From PALSA-693 sp963702305 (GTDB taxonomy: Bacteria; Actinomycetota; Acidimicrobiia; Acidimicrobiales; Palsa-688): a stretch of 64,000 bases of DNA. The stretch is taken from NCBI GenBank assembly GCA_963702305.1, contig CAVPBX010000008.1:62001-126000 (forward strand). Direction: 5' to 3'. The stretch's first letter is position 1, and every line of letters starts with the position of its first letter. This document shows positions 54,033-62,416 of the stretch, piece after piece. The position numbers were made by a program, and so were the translations under genes. Below the pieces are notes generated by a model. It worked only from the letters and a program-made list of their open reading frames with translations, did not search any database and had not been told where the DNA came from.

Positions 54033-55117
54033 GCGAATCCCACCACGAACACGGGCCGCACGAACACCGGCAGCACAGCCACGGGCACCACGAACGCGGG
54101 CATCGACCCGGGTGGTGGGGTTTCGTCGTCGGCCTGGTCCGACCGCACAGCCACGATCACTCCGACAGCTTCGACCAGGAATTGCTGACCAGCAAAGCAG
54201 GGACGCGGGCGCTGTGGATCAGTCTGGCCGGGCTGTTGGCGACCGCGGCGGTCCAGGCCGCCATCGTCGCCCTGACCCATTCGATCGGCCTGCTGGCTGA
54301 CACCATCCACAATTTCGCCGACGCCCTGACGGCCGTGCCCATCGGTTTGGCCTTCGCGGTGGGGCGACGGCCGGCGACGCGTCGCTACACCTACGGGTTC
54401 GGACGGGCCGAGGATCTGGCCGGCTTGAGCGTGGTGGCCGTCATCGCCTTCTCGGTCCTGACGGCCCTGTGGGAGTCCGTCAACCGGCTGGCGCACCCCC
54501 ACCAGGTCGGCCACCTCTGGGTCGTGGCCGTCGGTGGCGGCCTCGGCTTTCTCGGCAACGAGGTGGCGGCGCGCTACCGGATCAGCGTGGGAAGACGGAT
54601 CGGTTCGGCCGCCCTGGTCGCCGACGGTCGGCACGCCCGGGCCGACGGCTTTACCTCGTTGGCCGTCGTGGCGGGGGCCGGTGGGGTGGCCGCGGGCTGG
54701 CGGCTCGCCGATCCGGTGGTCGGCGTCCTGATCAGCGTCGCCATCGTGGCGGTGTTGTGGGGCGCAGGCCGCGACGTCTTCCGCCGGCTCATGGATGGGA
54801 CGGATCCCGCCACGAGCGATCAGATCCGCCAGCAGGCGCTCGGCGTCGAAGGGGTCCTCGGCGTCGATCAGGTTCGGGTGCGGTGGCTCGGGCACGAACT
54901 GCACGCCAACCTGGATCTGACCGTGCCGGGGTCCCTGTCGATCGCCCGGGCGCACCAGATTGCGGAAACGGTGCACCATCGGCTGCTGCACGAGGTGCCG
55001 CGCCTGGTCGACGTCAGCATCCACACCAATCCGAGCGATGCGTCGGGTGACGACCCGCATGCCCTGACGGCGCATCATCGCGGCACCGGCGCGGGCTCGC
55101 CGGCCCCGCCCTACTAG
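54029..55117 (+). CDS. Cation diffusion facilitator (CDF) metal efflux protein
   Basis: A 362-residue CDF transporter with six helices and the binding motifs A-D-T-I-H-N-F-A-D in helix 2 and A-D-G-R-H-A-R-A-D in helix 5, followed by a cytoplasmic domain with metal-binding His (V-H-H-R-L-L). The N-terminus is very His-rich (about residues 5-25, and H-S-H-D-H). It exports Zn2+ or Co2+ using the proton gradient. Translated jointly with the ArsR sensor. Its TAG stop overlaps the stop codon of the convergent phosphoesterase gene (CTAG). Confidence 0.9.
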   Translation: MSESHHEHGPHEHRQHSHGHHERGHRPGWWGFVVGLVRPHSHDHSDSFDQELLTSKAGTRALWISLAGLLATAAVQAAIVALTHSIGLLADTIHNFADALTAVPIGLAFAVGRRPATRRYTYGFGRAEDLAGLSVVAVIAFSVLTALWESVNRLAHPHQVGHLWVVAVGGGLGFLGNEVAARYRISVGRRIGSAALVADGRHARADGFTSLAVVAGAGGVAAGWRLADPVVGVLISVAIVAVLWGAGRDVFRRLMDGTDPATSDQIRQQALGVEGVLGVDQVRVRWLGHELHANLDLTVPGSLSIARAHQIAETVHHRLLHEVPRLVDVSIHTNPSDASGDDPHALTAHHRGTGAGSPAPPY

Positions 55118-56577
55118 GGGTCCTTGACGCCGCTCGCCACCAAGGCGGCCTGCAGGCGGTGGCGCTGGGCGATCAGCTCGCCGGCGGCCGCCGACACCGC
55201 CCGCCACGGCTCGGCCGCCGGGTCGATGGCGGCGGCGACCCTGGCCGCGAGGGGGTTGCCGTCATCTCCGCCGGCATCCGGTTCGAGCAGGCGCACCGCC
55301 CCGGCGCCCCCGTCCGGCATCTGCCGGTAGAACTCCAACGACGCGGCGTTGAGGTCGTCATCGAGCAGCACTGCCACGCCCCCTTGGGTGGGGGCCGGCC
55401 CGGCCGTGTCGACGACCCAGCCGCCGGTGTTGCGCACGTGGACCGAGCCCGGATAGCCGCCGACCGACCATTTCTCGACGAACGGCTTGTGGGTGTGGCC
55501 GAAGACGAACTCCACCTCGGGCCCGATGACGCCCAGTTCGGCGGCCAGCTGCAACTGCAGCGGGCCCTCCAGGTACCGGCGCAGTCCGAGCCGACCATTG
55601 GGGCTCAGGGTCACGCCAGGCGTGGCTCGCTCGTGGCCGGTCCGGTGCTTGACCTCGCGGCGCGCCAGCCCGGTGAGCAGGGCGCCTTCGACCGGGCGCA
55701 GCCAGCCCGGTCCGTGCCCGCGGGCCACCAGGCCGCGGACCAGGTTGGCGACCAGGAGGTCGAGGGCGGAGGCGTTGCTCAGCTCCGCGTAGATCAGCGC
55801 CACGTCGGTGCCCACGTCGCCGGAGCGGCCCAGCGTCGACCAGAAGAAGTCGATCCAGGCGAAGTTCTCGGCTTCCAGGTTGGCGATCGTCGCCCCGGTC
55901 GAGGCGGGGGACTGGTCGGGGAACAGCAGTTGGCGCAGCTGCGACATGAGGCTGTAGATGGGCTCGGTGAAGTGCCCGTGGGTCACGATTCGGCTGCGCC
56001 GGCCGTCGGGCGTGACCAGGGCCAGATTGGGGTAGACGACCCGCACGGCCACGTCCGCGCAGCCGGGCCGGCGTTGGATCAGGGTTGACATGAGATCGTG
56101 GGCGGTCCAGGGCGGTTGTTTGTCGGGCAGGAGACGGGTGATGTGCCACGGCGGATCCATGGGGGCGTCGAGCGGCAGGGCCCTGAGGTACTCGATGTAC
56201 TGGGCTTCGCGGGCTCCCTCCCAGAGGTGATGGTCGTGGTTGCCGGGCAGGTAGTACACCGCGGGCGCAAAGAGCCGGTGGGGGCCGGCGAAGGCCTCGT
56301 CGACGAACCGCTCGAAGGTGGTGGCGGCGACCGCGTCGGGCGACAGGGCCAGGTCCAGTACGTCGCCGGCCAGGACCAGGGTGGGTGGCTCCCGCTGGCC
56401 GACGGTGAGGTGCCGCAGGCAGTCCAGCATCGCCGTGAGCAGCGGGCTGGACGCGGTCGGATCGGCCTCGAACGTCCGGCCGGGGGCCCCGTGGGATCGC
56501 TCCGCGACGACGGTCATCAGGCTGTTCTCCGCCCCGAAATGCAGGTCGGACAGGACGACGTAGCGGATCTCAGCCAC
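55114..56577 (-). CDS. Metallophosphoesterase of the lipid-type operon
   Basis: A 487-residue calcineurin-like phosphoesterase with every core motif: D-L-H-F-G (Asp11, His13), G-D-V-L-D-L, G-N-H-D-H-H, V-T-H-G-H-F and G-H-T-H-K-P. It is much longer than simple members because of a helical insert between motif 3 and the last histidines (about residues 210-350). Last gene of a coupled operon (overlaps the previous gene by 8 bases). Substrate not known; the company suggests a lipid or phospholipid product. Confidence 0.85.
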   Translation of the reverse strand: MAEIRYVVLSDLHFGAENSLMTVVAERSHGAPGRTFEADPTASSPLLTAMLDCLRHLTVGQREPPTLVLAGDVLDLALSPDAVAATTFERFVDEAFAGPHRLFAPAVYYLPGNHDHHLWEGAREAQYIEYLRALPLDAPMDPPWHITRLLPDKQPPWTAHDLMSTLIQRRPGCADVAVRVVYPNLALVTPDGRRSRIVTHGHFTEPIYSLMSQLRQLLFPDQSPASTGATIANLEAENFAWIDFFWSTLGRSGDVGTDVALIYAELSNASALDLLVANLVRGLVARGHGPGWLRPVEGALLTGLARREVKHRTGHERATPGVTLSPNGRLGLRRYLEGPLQLQLAAELGVIGPEVEFVFGHTHKPFVEKWSVGGYPGSVHVRNTGGWVVDTAGPAPTQGGVAVLLDDDLNAASLEFYRQMPDGGAGAVRLLEPDAGGDDGNPLAARVAAAIDPAAEPWRAVSAAAGELIAQRHRLQAALVASGVKDP

Positions 56578-57214
56578 GGCCGCTCCCCGCCCGCCCCCGC
56601 CGGAAGGGATCGAAGACGTGCCACAACTCGCCCACGAATAACCCGCCGAACCGGTCGAAGGCCCGCAACTGGCCCATCCGGTCCGGCCCGCGGACCCGGA
56701 AGGTGGTCAGCTGCCAGGCGAAGTCGAGCGGGCGGATGCGAAGGATGCCCGAACCCACCACCCCGTCGGTCGCCGACTCTCCTCCGTCGATGTCTGGCCT
56801 GTGGCCGGCGAGGATCCGGGTGTACAGCGTTGAAGTCTCCGGCCACACCTTGGTGATCGGCCCGGGCCGCACGTCCTTGAAGCCCGCCAGCGTGAGCGGC
56901 CGGCCGGTGGCGTCGGAGAAGTAGAGCCGGTACAGCATGTGCCGGGTGCGGGGCCCCTCGTCGACGAACAGGTTGAAGGCCCCGCCCTCGACCGGCCGGC
57001 GGCCGCCCAGCACGTCGGAGTCCACGTACCCCTGCACCCCGGCCAGATGGCGGGGGTCCGCCACGAAGGCGTCGACGTCGTCGGTCGCGATGGTGAGCCG
57101 GAACATGAGGCTCGCCCCGCCGGCCTGGCCCGCGGCGTAGCCGGCGCGGTAATCCCGCTCGCCGAAGGCGAAGGCGCCTACCATCTTCTCGGTGAACTGC
57201 AGGCGGTAGGTCAT
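56570..57214 (-). CDS. Conserved operon protein of unknown function (214 aa)
   Basis: A 214-residue soluble protein; starts M-T-Y-R-L-Q-F-T-E-K-M-V-G-A-F-A-F-G and has a mostly beta pattern (M-F-R-L-T-I-A-T-D-D-V, M-L-Y-R-L-Y-F, R-I-R-P-L-D-F-A-W-Q-L). No family that I can name. ATG 57214 shares a base with the GMC oxidase stop (TGATG), and its end overlaps the phosphoesterase start, so it is translated between the two. Possibly an accessory or lipid-binding partner of the oxidase; this is inference. Confidence 0.7.
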   Translation of the reverse strand: MTYRLQFTEKMVGAFAFGERDYRAGYAAGQAGGASLMFRLTIATDDVDAFVADPRHLAGVQGYVDSDVLGGRRPVEGGAFNLFVDEGPRTRHMLYRLYFSDATGRPLTLAGFKDVRPGPITKVWPETSTLYTRILAGHRPDIDGGESATDGVVGSGILRIRPLDFAWQLTTFRVRGPDRMGQLRAFDRFGGLFVGELWHVFDPFRRGRAGSGRG

Positions 57215-58908
57215 CAGACGGCTCCCTCGGTGACGTCGGTGACGTCGGTCATGTGGGCGGCGGCGCGCTCGGCGAAAGCGGCGATGGTCAGCGACGGGTT
57301 GGGACCGACTGGCCCGGGCATCACCGAGCCGTCGACCACGTGCAAGCCCGGGTAGCCGAACACCTCGCCCCACCCGTCGACGACGCCCTCCTCCGGGCTG
57401 GCGCCCATCGGGACGCCGCCCAGCGGATGGACGGTGATGACCCGTTTGAACAGCCACAGCGGCGTGTTGGCGACCGACGCCCCGAGGACGGTGGCGATCC
57501 GCGCCAGGGTGTCCTCGACCCGGTCGAAGTAGGCCGCCGAACTGGCGGTGGTCCAATCGAGATCCAGGTCGCCGTGGCGCAGGCTCATGACGCCATCGGG
57601 GACGTCGCGGCCCATGGAGAGCACCGGCAGCATGGTGGCCGAGGTGGTTCCCCCGCCGAACAGCCCCGCGATGTCGGCGCTGATGTTGGCCCGGGGTTGG
57701 CCGCGGAGATGCGCCCAGCCGCGCCGGGCGAGGAAGCGACCCAGTCGGGCCGCCACCACCGGGGCGCCGGCGCTTTGGGCCACCCAGTCCAGGAACTGGG
57801 GGTTCCCGCCGTCTTCGATGTAGAAGCCCCGGCCCGCCGCGCCGTGGCCGTCGAGGGTGTCGGGCATGCGGATGGCGCTGGTGATCACGGGGCCGAATTC
57901 GGGGTCGAGGGGCCGGGGCACCGCGGTGCCCTCGACGCGGACCCGGCTGTGGTGCAGGAACGTCAGGAGGTCACCGTTGCCGGAGAACCGAGTCCCGAGC
58001 GCCGGGCTCAGCCGCGGGAAGGCGGCCCGGTTGCGCAGGAGCAGGAAGGTGGACCCGAAGGTGCCGGCACCGAGCACCAGCCGGCCGGCGATGGCCTCGC
58101 GGGCCTCGCCGGCGCCGCCCGGGGCCCCGTCGGGATCGTGCCGGAGGTAGCCGACCCGGTAGCCGCCGTCGGGATCGGGATCGATGCGGCGCACCTCCGA
58201 AAGGGTGCGGATCTCCGCGCCTGCGTCCGCGGCGCGGGACAGATAGGTGTAGTCGAGCGTGTTCTTGGCCCCGTCGTTGCAGCCGATGTCGCACTCGCCG
58301 CAGAGGCGGCACGTCCGCCGAGGCCGGCCGTGCAGGTTGGGCTGGGCCTCCTCGAGGGGCTCGCCGGGCGCGGGCGGGCGGCCGGGGTTGGCGAACGTCA
58401 CCGCCAGGTGCGGCAGTTGCCAGTCCAGGCCGAGTTGGGCGGCGGCGTACCGCATGGCCTCGGTCTTGGCCGTCGAGGAGTAGGGAGCGGTGTCGAAGGG
58501 GTACCGCTGGGCGCCGAGCATGGCTTCGGCCGCCTCGTAGTACGGCTCGAGATCGGCGGCGGCGACCGGCCACGGCCGCTCGGGCTGGCCGGGGCTGTCA
58601 TCGACAAACCAGGCCGGGTCCTTGCGCAGCAGCACGTTGGCGTAGATGAGCGAGCCGCCGCCGAGCCCGCTCGAGACCAGGGCTTCGAGCCCGCGGAAGG
58701 CCCACACGTCGAACATGCCGTACAAGGAGCGGGGCGGATCCCACAGGTTCTGCGCCAGCCCGCGCGGGCTACGGGGAAAAGACCCGGGCGGGTAGCTGCG
58801 ACCTCGCTCGAGGACCAGGACCGAACGGCCGGCCTGGGCCAACCGGCACGCCGCGGCGGACGCCCCGAAACCGGAGCCCACGACGATCGCGTCGAACCGC
58901 TCAGTCAT
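57214..58908 (-). CDS. GMC oxidoreductase, cholesterol-oxidase-like
   Basis: A 564-residue flavoprotein. The FAD motif G-S-G-F-G-A lies at 11-16, L-E-R-G-R near 33, S-S-G-L-G-G-G-S near 79, and the C-terminal catalytic His in V-H-P-L-G-G, with N-P-S-L-T-I at the end. A four-cysteine insert C-R-L-C-G-E-C-D-I-G-C (Cys200, 203, 206, 210) occurs in the middle, as in the actinobacterial ChoD-type group; a metal or iron-sulfur cluster is possible. It would oxidise a hydroxylated lipid or sterol. Overlaps the patatin stop by 8 bases. Confidence 0.82.
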   Translation of the reverse strand: MTERFDAIVVGSGFGASAAACRLAQAGRSVLVLERGRSYPPGSFPRSPRGLAQNLWDPPRSLYGMFDVWAFRGLEALVSSGLGGGSLIYANVLLRKDPAWFVDDSPGQPERPWPVAAADLEPYYEAAEAMLGAQRYPFDTAPYSSTAKTEAMRYAAAQLGLDWQLPHLAVTFANPGRPPAPGEPLEEAQPNLHGRPRRTCRLCGECDIGCNDGAKNTLDYTYLSRAADAGAEIRTLSEVRRIDPDPDGGYRVGYLRHDPDGAPGGAGEAREAIAGRLVLGAGTFGSTFLLLRNRAAFPRLSPALGTRFSGNGDLLTFLHHSRVRVEGTAVPRPLDPEFGPVITSAIRMPDTLDGHGAAGRGFYIEDGGNPQFLDWVAQSAGAPVVAARLGRFLARRGWAHLRGQPRANISADIAGLFGGGTTSATMLPVLSMGRDVPDGVMSLRHGDLDLDWTTASSAAYFDRVEDTLARIATVLGASVANTPLWLFKRVITVHPLGGVPMGASPEEGVVDGWGEVFGYPGLHVVDGSVMPGPVGPNPSLTIAAFAERAAAHMTDVTDVTEGAV

Positions 58909-60325
58909 GGCGGCCAGACCCCCTCGCGGCGCGCCAGACGGTGGACGCCATCTCGACCCGGGCGCGCCAGGCGGCGGCGGTCGAGGTGGCGTTGGTCGGA
59001 TGGATGGTCGGCGTGGCGGCGGCCGCCGTGCGCCACCCGAACGGCAGCACGCCGGCGCCGATGACCGGCCCGTCATCGCCCTCGTGGATCCGGACCGCCA
59101 ACCCGGCTGGGGCCATCTCGGCCCGCAGCCGATAGGCGCCGGTCCCGATGGTGCAGGTCAGGTCCAGGGCCAAGGGCGCCGTGGCGCCGAACGTGGCGGT
59201 GCCAGTCTCGATCATGGTCCGGGTCGGCCAGCCCGGCGCATCCAGGTGGCCGACCACCGCCGCCGGCCCCATCCGGCGGGCGGGCCGGTCGAGGCAAAGG
59301 TGGGCGCGCAGGGCGGTGCCGCCATGCCGACCGGCCGCGGCGCCGGCCGCGGGCTGGCCGTGGCCGAAGGCGAAGGGACCGTCGAGCACGACGCGGGCTT
59401 GGACCGCCGGCGACGGTTCTCGCATGGCGGTGAGAGCAGTCGGCCAGGGGGCCGTGAGCGGCTGCGGGTCGCGCAGGTAGCGACGGGCGTCCTGGTAACC
59501 CAGGTCGACCAGCGTGGCCGCGTCGACCCGCCCGAAGAAGTAGGCGGGATCGAGGGGCAACGGTTGCCGGGGTTTGATCACGTGCAGTCGCAGTTGGCGA
59601 CCCGCGGGGTCTTCGGCCAACCGACCGAGGTCGCCGAGCAGCGAACCGGTGGCGGCCATCTCGATCATGTGGACGTACTGCCGGAACAACCCCGTCTGGT
59701 ACTGCGGGGCGTTGCCGATGCACCACACCAACCAGGCCTCGTCGCTGCCCTGGCGGACCGCCTCGGGCACGTTGGAGTCGCGGATCCACACCGCGTCGGT
59801 ATACGGGTCCCCATGGCGGATCACTGCGGGCATGAGCACCGGCAAGGAGATCCCGGCGACCAGCAGGTCCTCGTCCGCCTCCAGGTGCGGGACCACTTCC
59901 GCCGATTTGGTGGCGAAGTTGGCCACGTTGTAGGTGCCGGTGACGCCCTCGGCCGACCGGATGGCCGCGGCGTCGATGCCCAGATGCGGAAACACGTGCT
60001 GGCGGAGGCCGCGGGCCCCGCCCAGCCCGGGCCAGTGGGGCGAACGCACGTACTGGGTCAGGGGCAGCGGGGTGGCGAAGTACCGCGGATCGAGCGTGCG
60101 CCACCGCTCGCAGATCTCCGCGGCGGAGAGGCCCGACAGCACCATCGACAAGTTGAGGGTGCCGCCGGACGTCCCGTCGACGTGATGGAACTTGAGCCCG
60201 GCCTGTTCGAGCGCCACCAGCACGCCCGCCTGGTAGGCCACCCGCATCCCGCCGCCCGCGAGCACCAGCGAACGCCGAGCTGCGCCGGCGTCGTGGTCGT
60301 GGGGAGCCAGGTAGGGGCGGGGCAT
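58901..60325 (-). CDS. Patatin-like phospholipase with C-terminal extension
   Basis: A 474-residue patatin-fold lipase: oxyanion loop G-G-G-M-R (24-28) and nucleophile G-T-S-G-G (Ser53). The catalytic aspartate stands in I-R-D-S-N-V-P, not the usual D-G-[GA]. The last roughly 150 residues are a separate, beta-rich Ala/Gly domain with its own pattern (L-D-R-P-A-R-R, T-A-T-F-G-A), unlike standard patatins. Such enzymes release fatty acids from lipids. ATG 60325 overlaps the stop of the preceding gene. Confidence 0.8.
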   Translation of the reverse strand: MPRPYLAPHDHDAGAARRSLVLAGGGMRVAYQAGVLVALEQAGLKFHHVDGTSGGTLNLSMVLSGLSAAEICERWRTLDPRYFATPLPLTQYVRSPHWPGLGGARGLRQHVFPHLGIDAAAIRSAEGVTGTYNVANFATKSAEVVPHLEADEDLLVAGISLPVLMPAVIRHGDPYTDAVWIRDSNVPEAVRQGSDEAWLVWCIGNAPQYQTGLFRQYVHMIEMAATGSLLGDLGRLAEDPAGRQLRLHVIKPRQPLPLDPAYFFGRVDAATLVDLGYQDARRYLRDPQPLTAPWPTALTAMREPSPAVQARVVLDGPFAFGHGQPAAGAAAGRHGGTALRAHLCLDRPARRMGPAAVVGHLDAPGWPTRTMIETGTATFGATAPLALDLTCTIGTGAYRLRAEMAPAGLAVRIHEGDDGPVIGAGVLPFGWRTAAAATPTIHPTNATSTAAAWRARVEMASTVWRAARGSGRHD

Positions 60326-61209
60326 CAGGCCGGGTTGGCGCGACGGTCCGCGGTCGGTGGGGGCAGCCAGACCTGGGACAGGCCCAGAGTGGCGACGCTC
60401 TCGAGGCCCTCGGGCGGCTGCGCCGGCGGCTCGTCGAAATCCAGGAACCACGACTCGACGTGATCGTCGAGGATGCCCGCCGAGGCCGGAAAGTAGGCGG
60501 CGAACACGGGCCGGGGTCCCACCCCCAGCGTCCTGAGGGGGGTCATCCGGGGATGGTCGCCGATGATCAGCTCGGCGGCGCGCCTGGAGCGCAACGAGAG
60601 GCCGATCTGTCCATGGAAGTAGATCGAGGACTTGAAGAGCATGCCCCGGAACTGGCAGAAGTTCGCCGAACCCATGCGCAGCGGCAGCCCGGTCCAGCGG
60701 GGCTTGCGGATGGTGACGCGCATGGCGAGCTGGCCGTCGAGGTCGTACTGGCTCGACACCGTGTGGGCCCCGATCTGGAAATCGAGGTTGGCCTGGTGCT
60801 TGGGCATGCCCCAGATGCCCTTGCCGCCTTTGACCGAGATCTCCGTGCTGACCGGCAAGTCGAAGACGTACTGGCCCATGTCGAAATGGCGCGAGAAGAG
60901 CAGCGGCAGGAGCGGCGGGGCGGCCCGCTGCCCGTGGGTCACCGCGATGGCGATGCTGAACTCGATGTACCGGCCGATGTTGGTCGAGGTGTAGTCGATG
61001 ACCGTGATCATCAACACCCCGCGGCCGCCCGGGAGCCGAAGGGGGTGCAGTTCGCGGCCAGGAAGCAACTCGGCGGCCGCGGCCGCGTCGATGGTGAAGG
61101 CCGCCATCAGGGCGGGTGAGTGGTGGGATGCCACCGGCAACTCGAAGGGGATGCCGTCCACCAGTGCGTAGCGACCGGTGGCGGCGTCGATTCGTGCGGG
61201 TACGCCCAT
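60325..61209 (-). CDS. Acetoacetate-decarboxylase-like protein
   Basis: A 294-residue member of the acetoacetate decarboxylase fold. The Schiff-base lysine appears in K-G-I-W-G-M-P-K-H-Q, and S-T-N-I-G-R-Y-I-E-F-S and V-D-I/M-G-Q-Y-V-F-D-L are family strands. Homologs outside true ADC often act as aldolase or isomerase on beta-keto acids. Starts with ATG 61209, 20 bases after the alpha/beta hydrolase gene. Not with butanol-type genes, so its substrate is probably a lipid-derived beta-keto acid (inference). Confidence 0.78.
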   Translation of the reverse strand: MGVPARIDAATGRYALVDGIPFELPVASHHSPALMAAFTIDAAAAAELLPGRELHPLRLPGGRGVLMITVIDYTSTNIGRYIEFSIAIAVTHGQRAAPPLLPLLFSRHFDMGQYVFDLPVSTEISVKGGKGIWGMPKHQANLDFQIGAHTVSSQYDLDGQLAMRVTIRKPRWTGLPLRMGSANFCQFRGMLFKSSIYFHGQIGLSLRSRRAAELIIGDHPRMTPLRTLGVGPRPVFAAYFPASAGILDDHVESWFLDFDEPPAQPPEGLESVATLGLSQVWLPPPTADRRANPA

Positions 61210-61229
61210 GGGATCCCTTCTTCGTCGGT

Positions 61230-62254
61230 TCAGTTGCGGTTGAGGGCCGCGGTGATGGTCGGGAAGACGTCACGGGCGGCGTCTTTTCCCAGGAAGACGT
61301 CGAGATGGCCGTACTCCGGGAACACGTGCACCTGGTAGTCGCCCCGGCCACGCCGCTCGAGGAAGTCGTACGTCCGATGCTGGCTCTCGGCGGTGAAGCA
61401 CCGGTTGCGCGCCCCGGCCAGCAGGACGATGCGGGCGTCGGTCCGGGCGCGCCGCCGGCAAAGGTGGCCGGCAGCTCCGCGAAACCGTCCACCGCCACCA
61501 GCTGCCCGGCCCGAATGCTGCGCGACATCTGCCGAAAGAAGGTCAGCGGCACCGGCCCGAACTCGCCTTTGATCCACTCGTGGGTGGTGTCATCGAGGAG
61601 GGCGTGGGACCACAGGGTGGGCTTGCCCGCACCATAAGTGAAGCTGGCCAACCGGCACACCCGGTTGTTGCACTCGTGGTGCGTGGCCCGGACGTAGGCC
61701 ACCATCGCCGAGGCGATCAGATGGGGGGACTCCACACCCCAGTGGGGGTCCAGATAGCGAGTCAGGGCCTGCACCGGTCGGTGAAAGCACTCGATCTTCC
61801 AGCGGGCCAAGGTCGGCACCACAGGGTGAAGGGACACGGCGTTGGAGACGATGGTGCTGACCGAGGGAAGCAGACCGGCGACCGCCGCCATCATGAAGCT
61901 GGTCGAGCCCTGACAGTGGATGATCGCCTGGACCGACTGGGCGCCGGTGCGGGCCCGGACGGTGTCAACGGCCACCGGGTGGTCGTACAGGGCGGCGCGG
62001 TCGAGCGTCCACTGGGTCGGGCGCAGGTCCAGGCTGGCCCGCCAGTTCTCCAGCCACACGTCGTAGCCCTCGGCCAGGAGCACGTCGACCAGGTTGGCGG
62101 CCACCGGGGCCCGGAAGATGTTGGCCCGCACCCCCGCCCCGTGCACCAGCAGGACCGGGCCGCGTGTGGGCCCGGCCTCGCCCACCACGTGCACCAGGTT
62201 GGCGGCCAGACCGTCTCCCGTGGTGAATGGCACGATCTCGTCCTGATACGTCAT
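61230..62254 (-). CDS. Alpha/beta hydrolase, Cys nucleophile, frameshifted near 61450
   Basis: From ATG 62254: L-V-H-G-A-G-V-R-A (oxyanion HG), G-Y-D-V-W-L-E-N-W-R-A-S, and the nucleophile elbow I-H-C-Q-G-S, where Cys114 replaces the usual Ser. PHA synthases and dienelactone hydrolases have the same swap. After F-A-E-L-P-A-T-F-A-G-G (about 61470-61440) the frame turns into Ser/Pro/Arg nonsense, while another frame gives A-R-T-D-A-R-I-V-L-L-A-G and then Y-G-H-L-D-V-F-L-G with the triad histidine, ending at 61230. One base corrects it; about 341 residues. First gene of the six-gene operon. Confidence 0.78.
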
Positions 62255-62416
62255 CCGCGCCTGGAGCCCCTCACCGACTTTTCGGGCACGGTAGCGGGTT
62301 CGGCTCACGAACGCGCAGAATGTGGCCGAGCGGGCAGCCTGGCGGGGCCGACCGACACTTGACGGCCGGGGATTACATGGAACAATACGGGTACGCACGA
62401 CGAGGGCGGATGAGGG

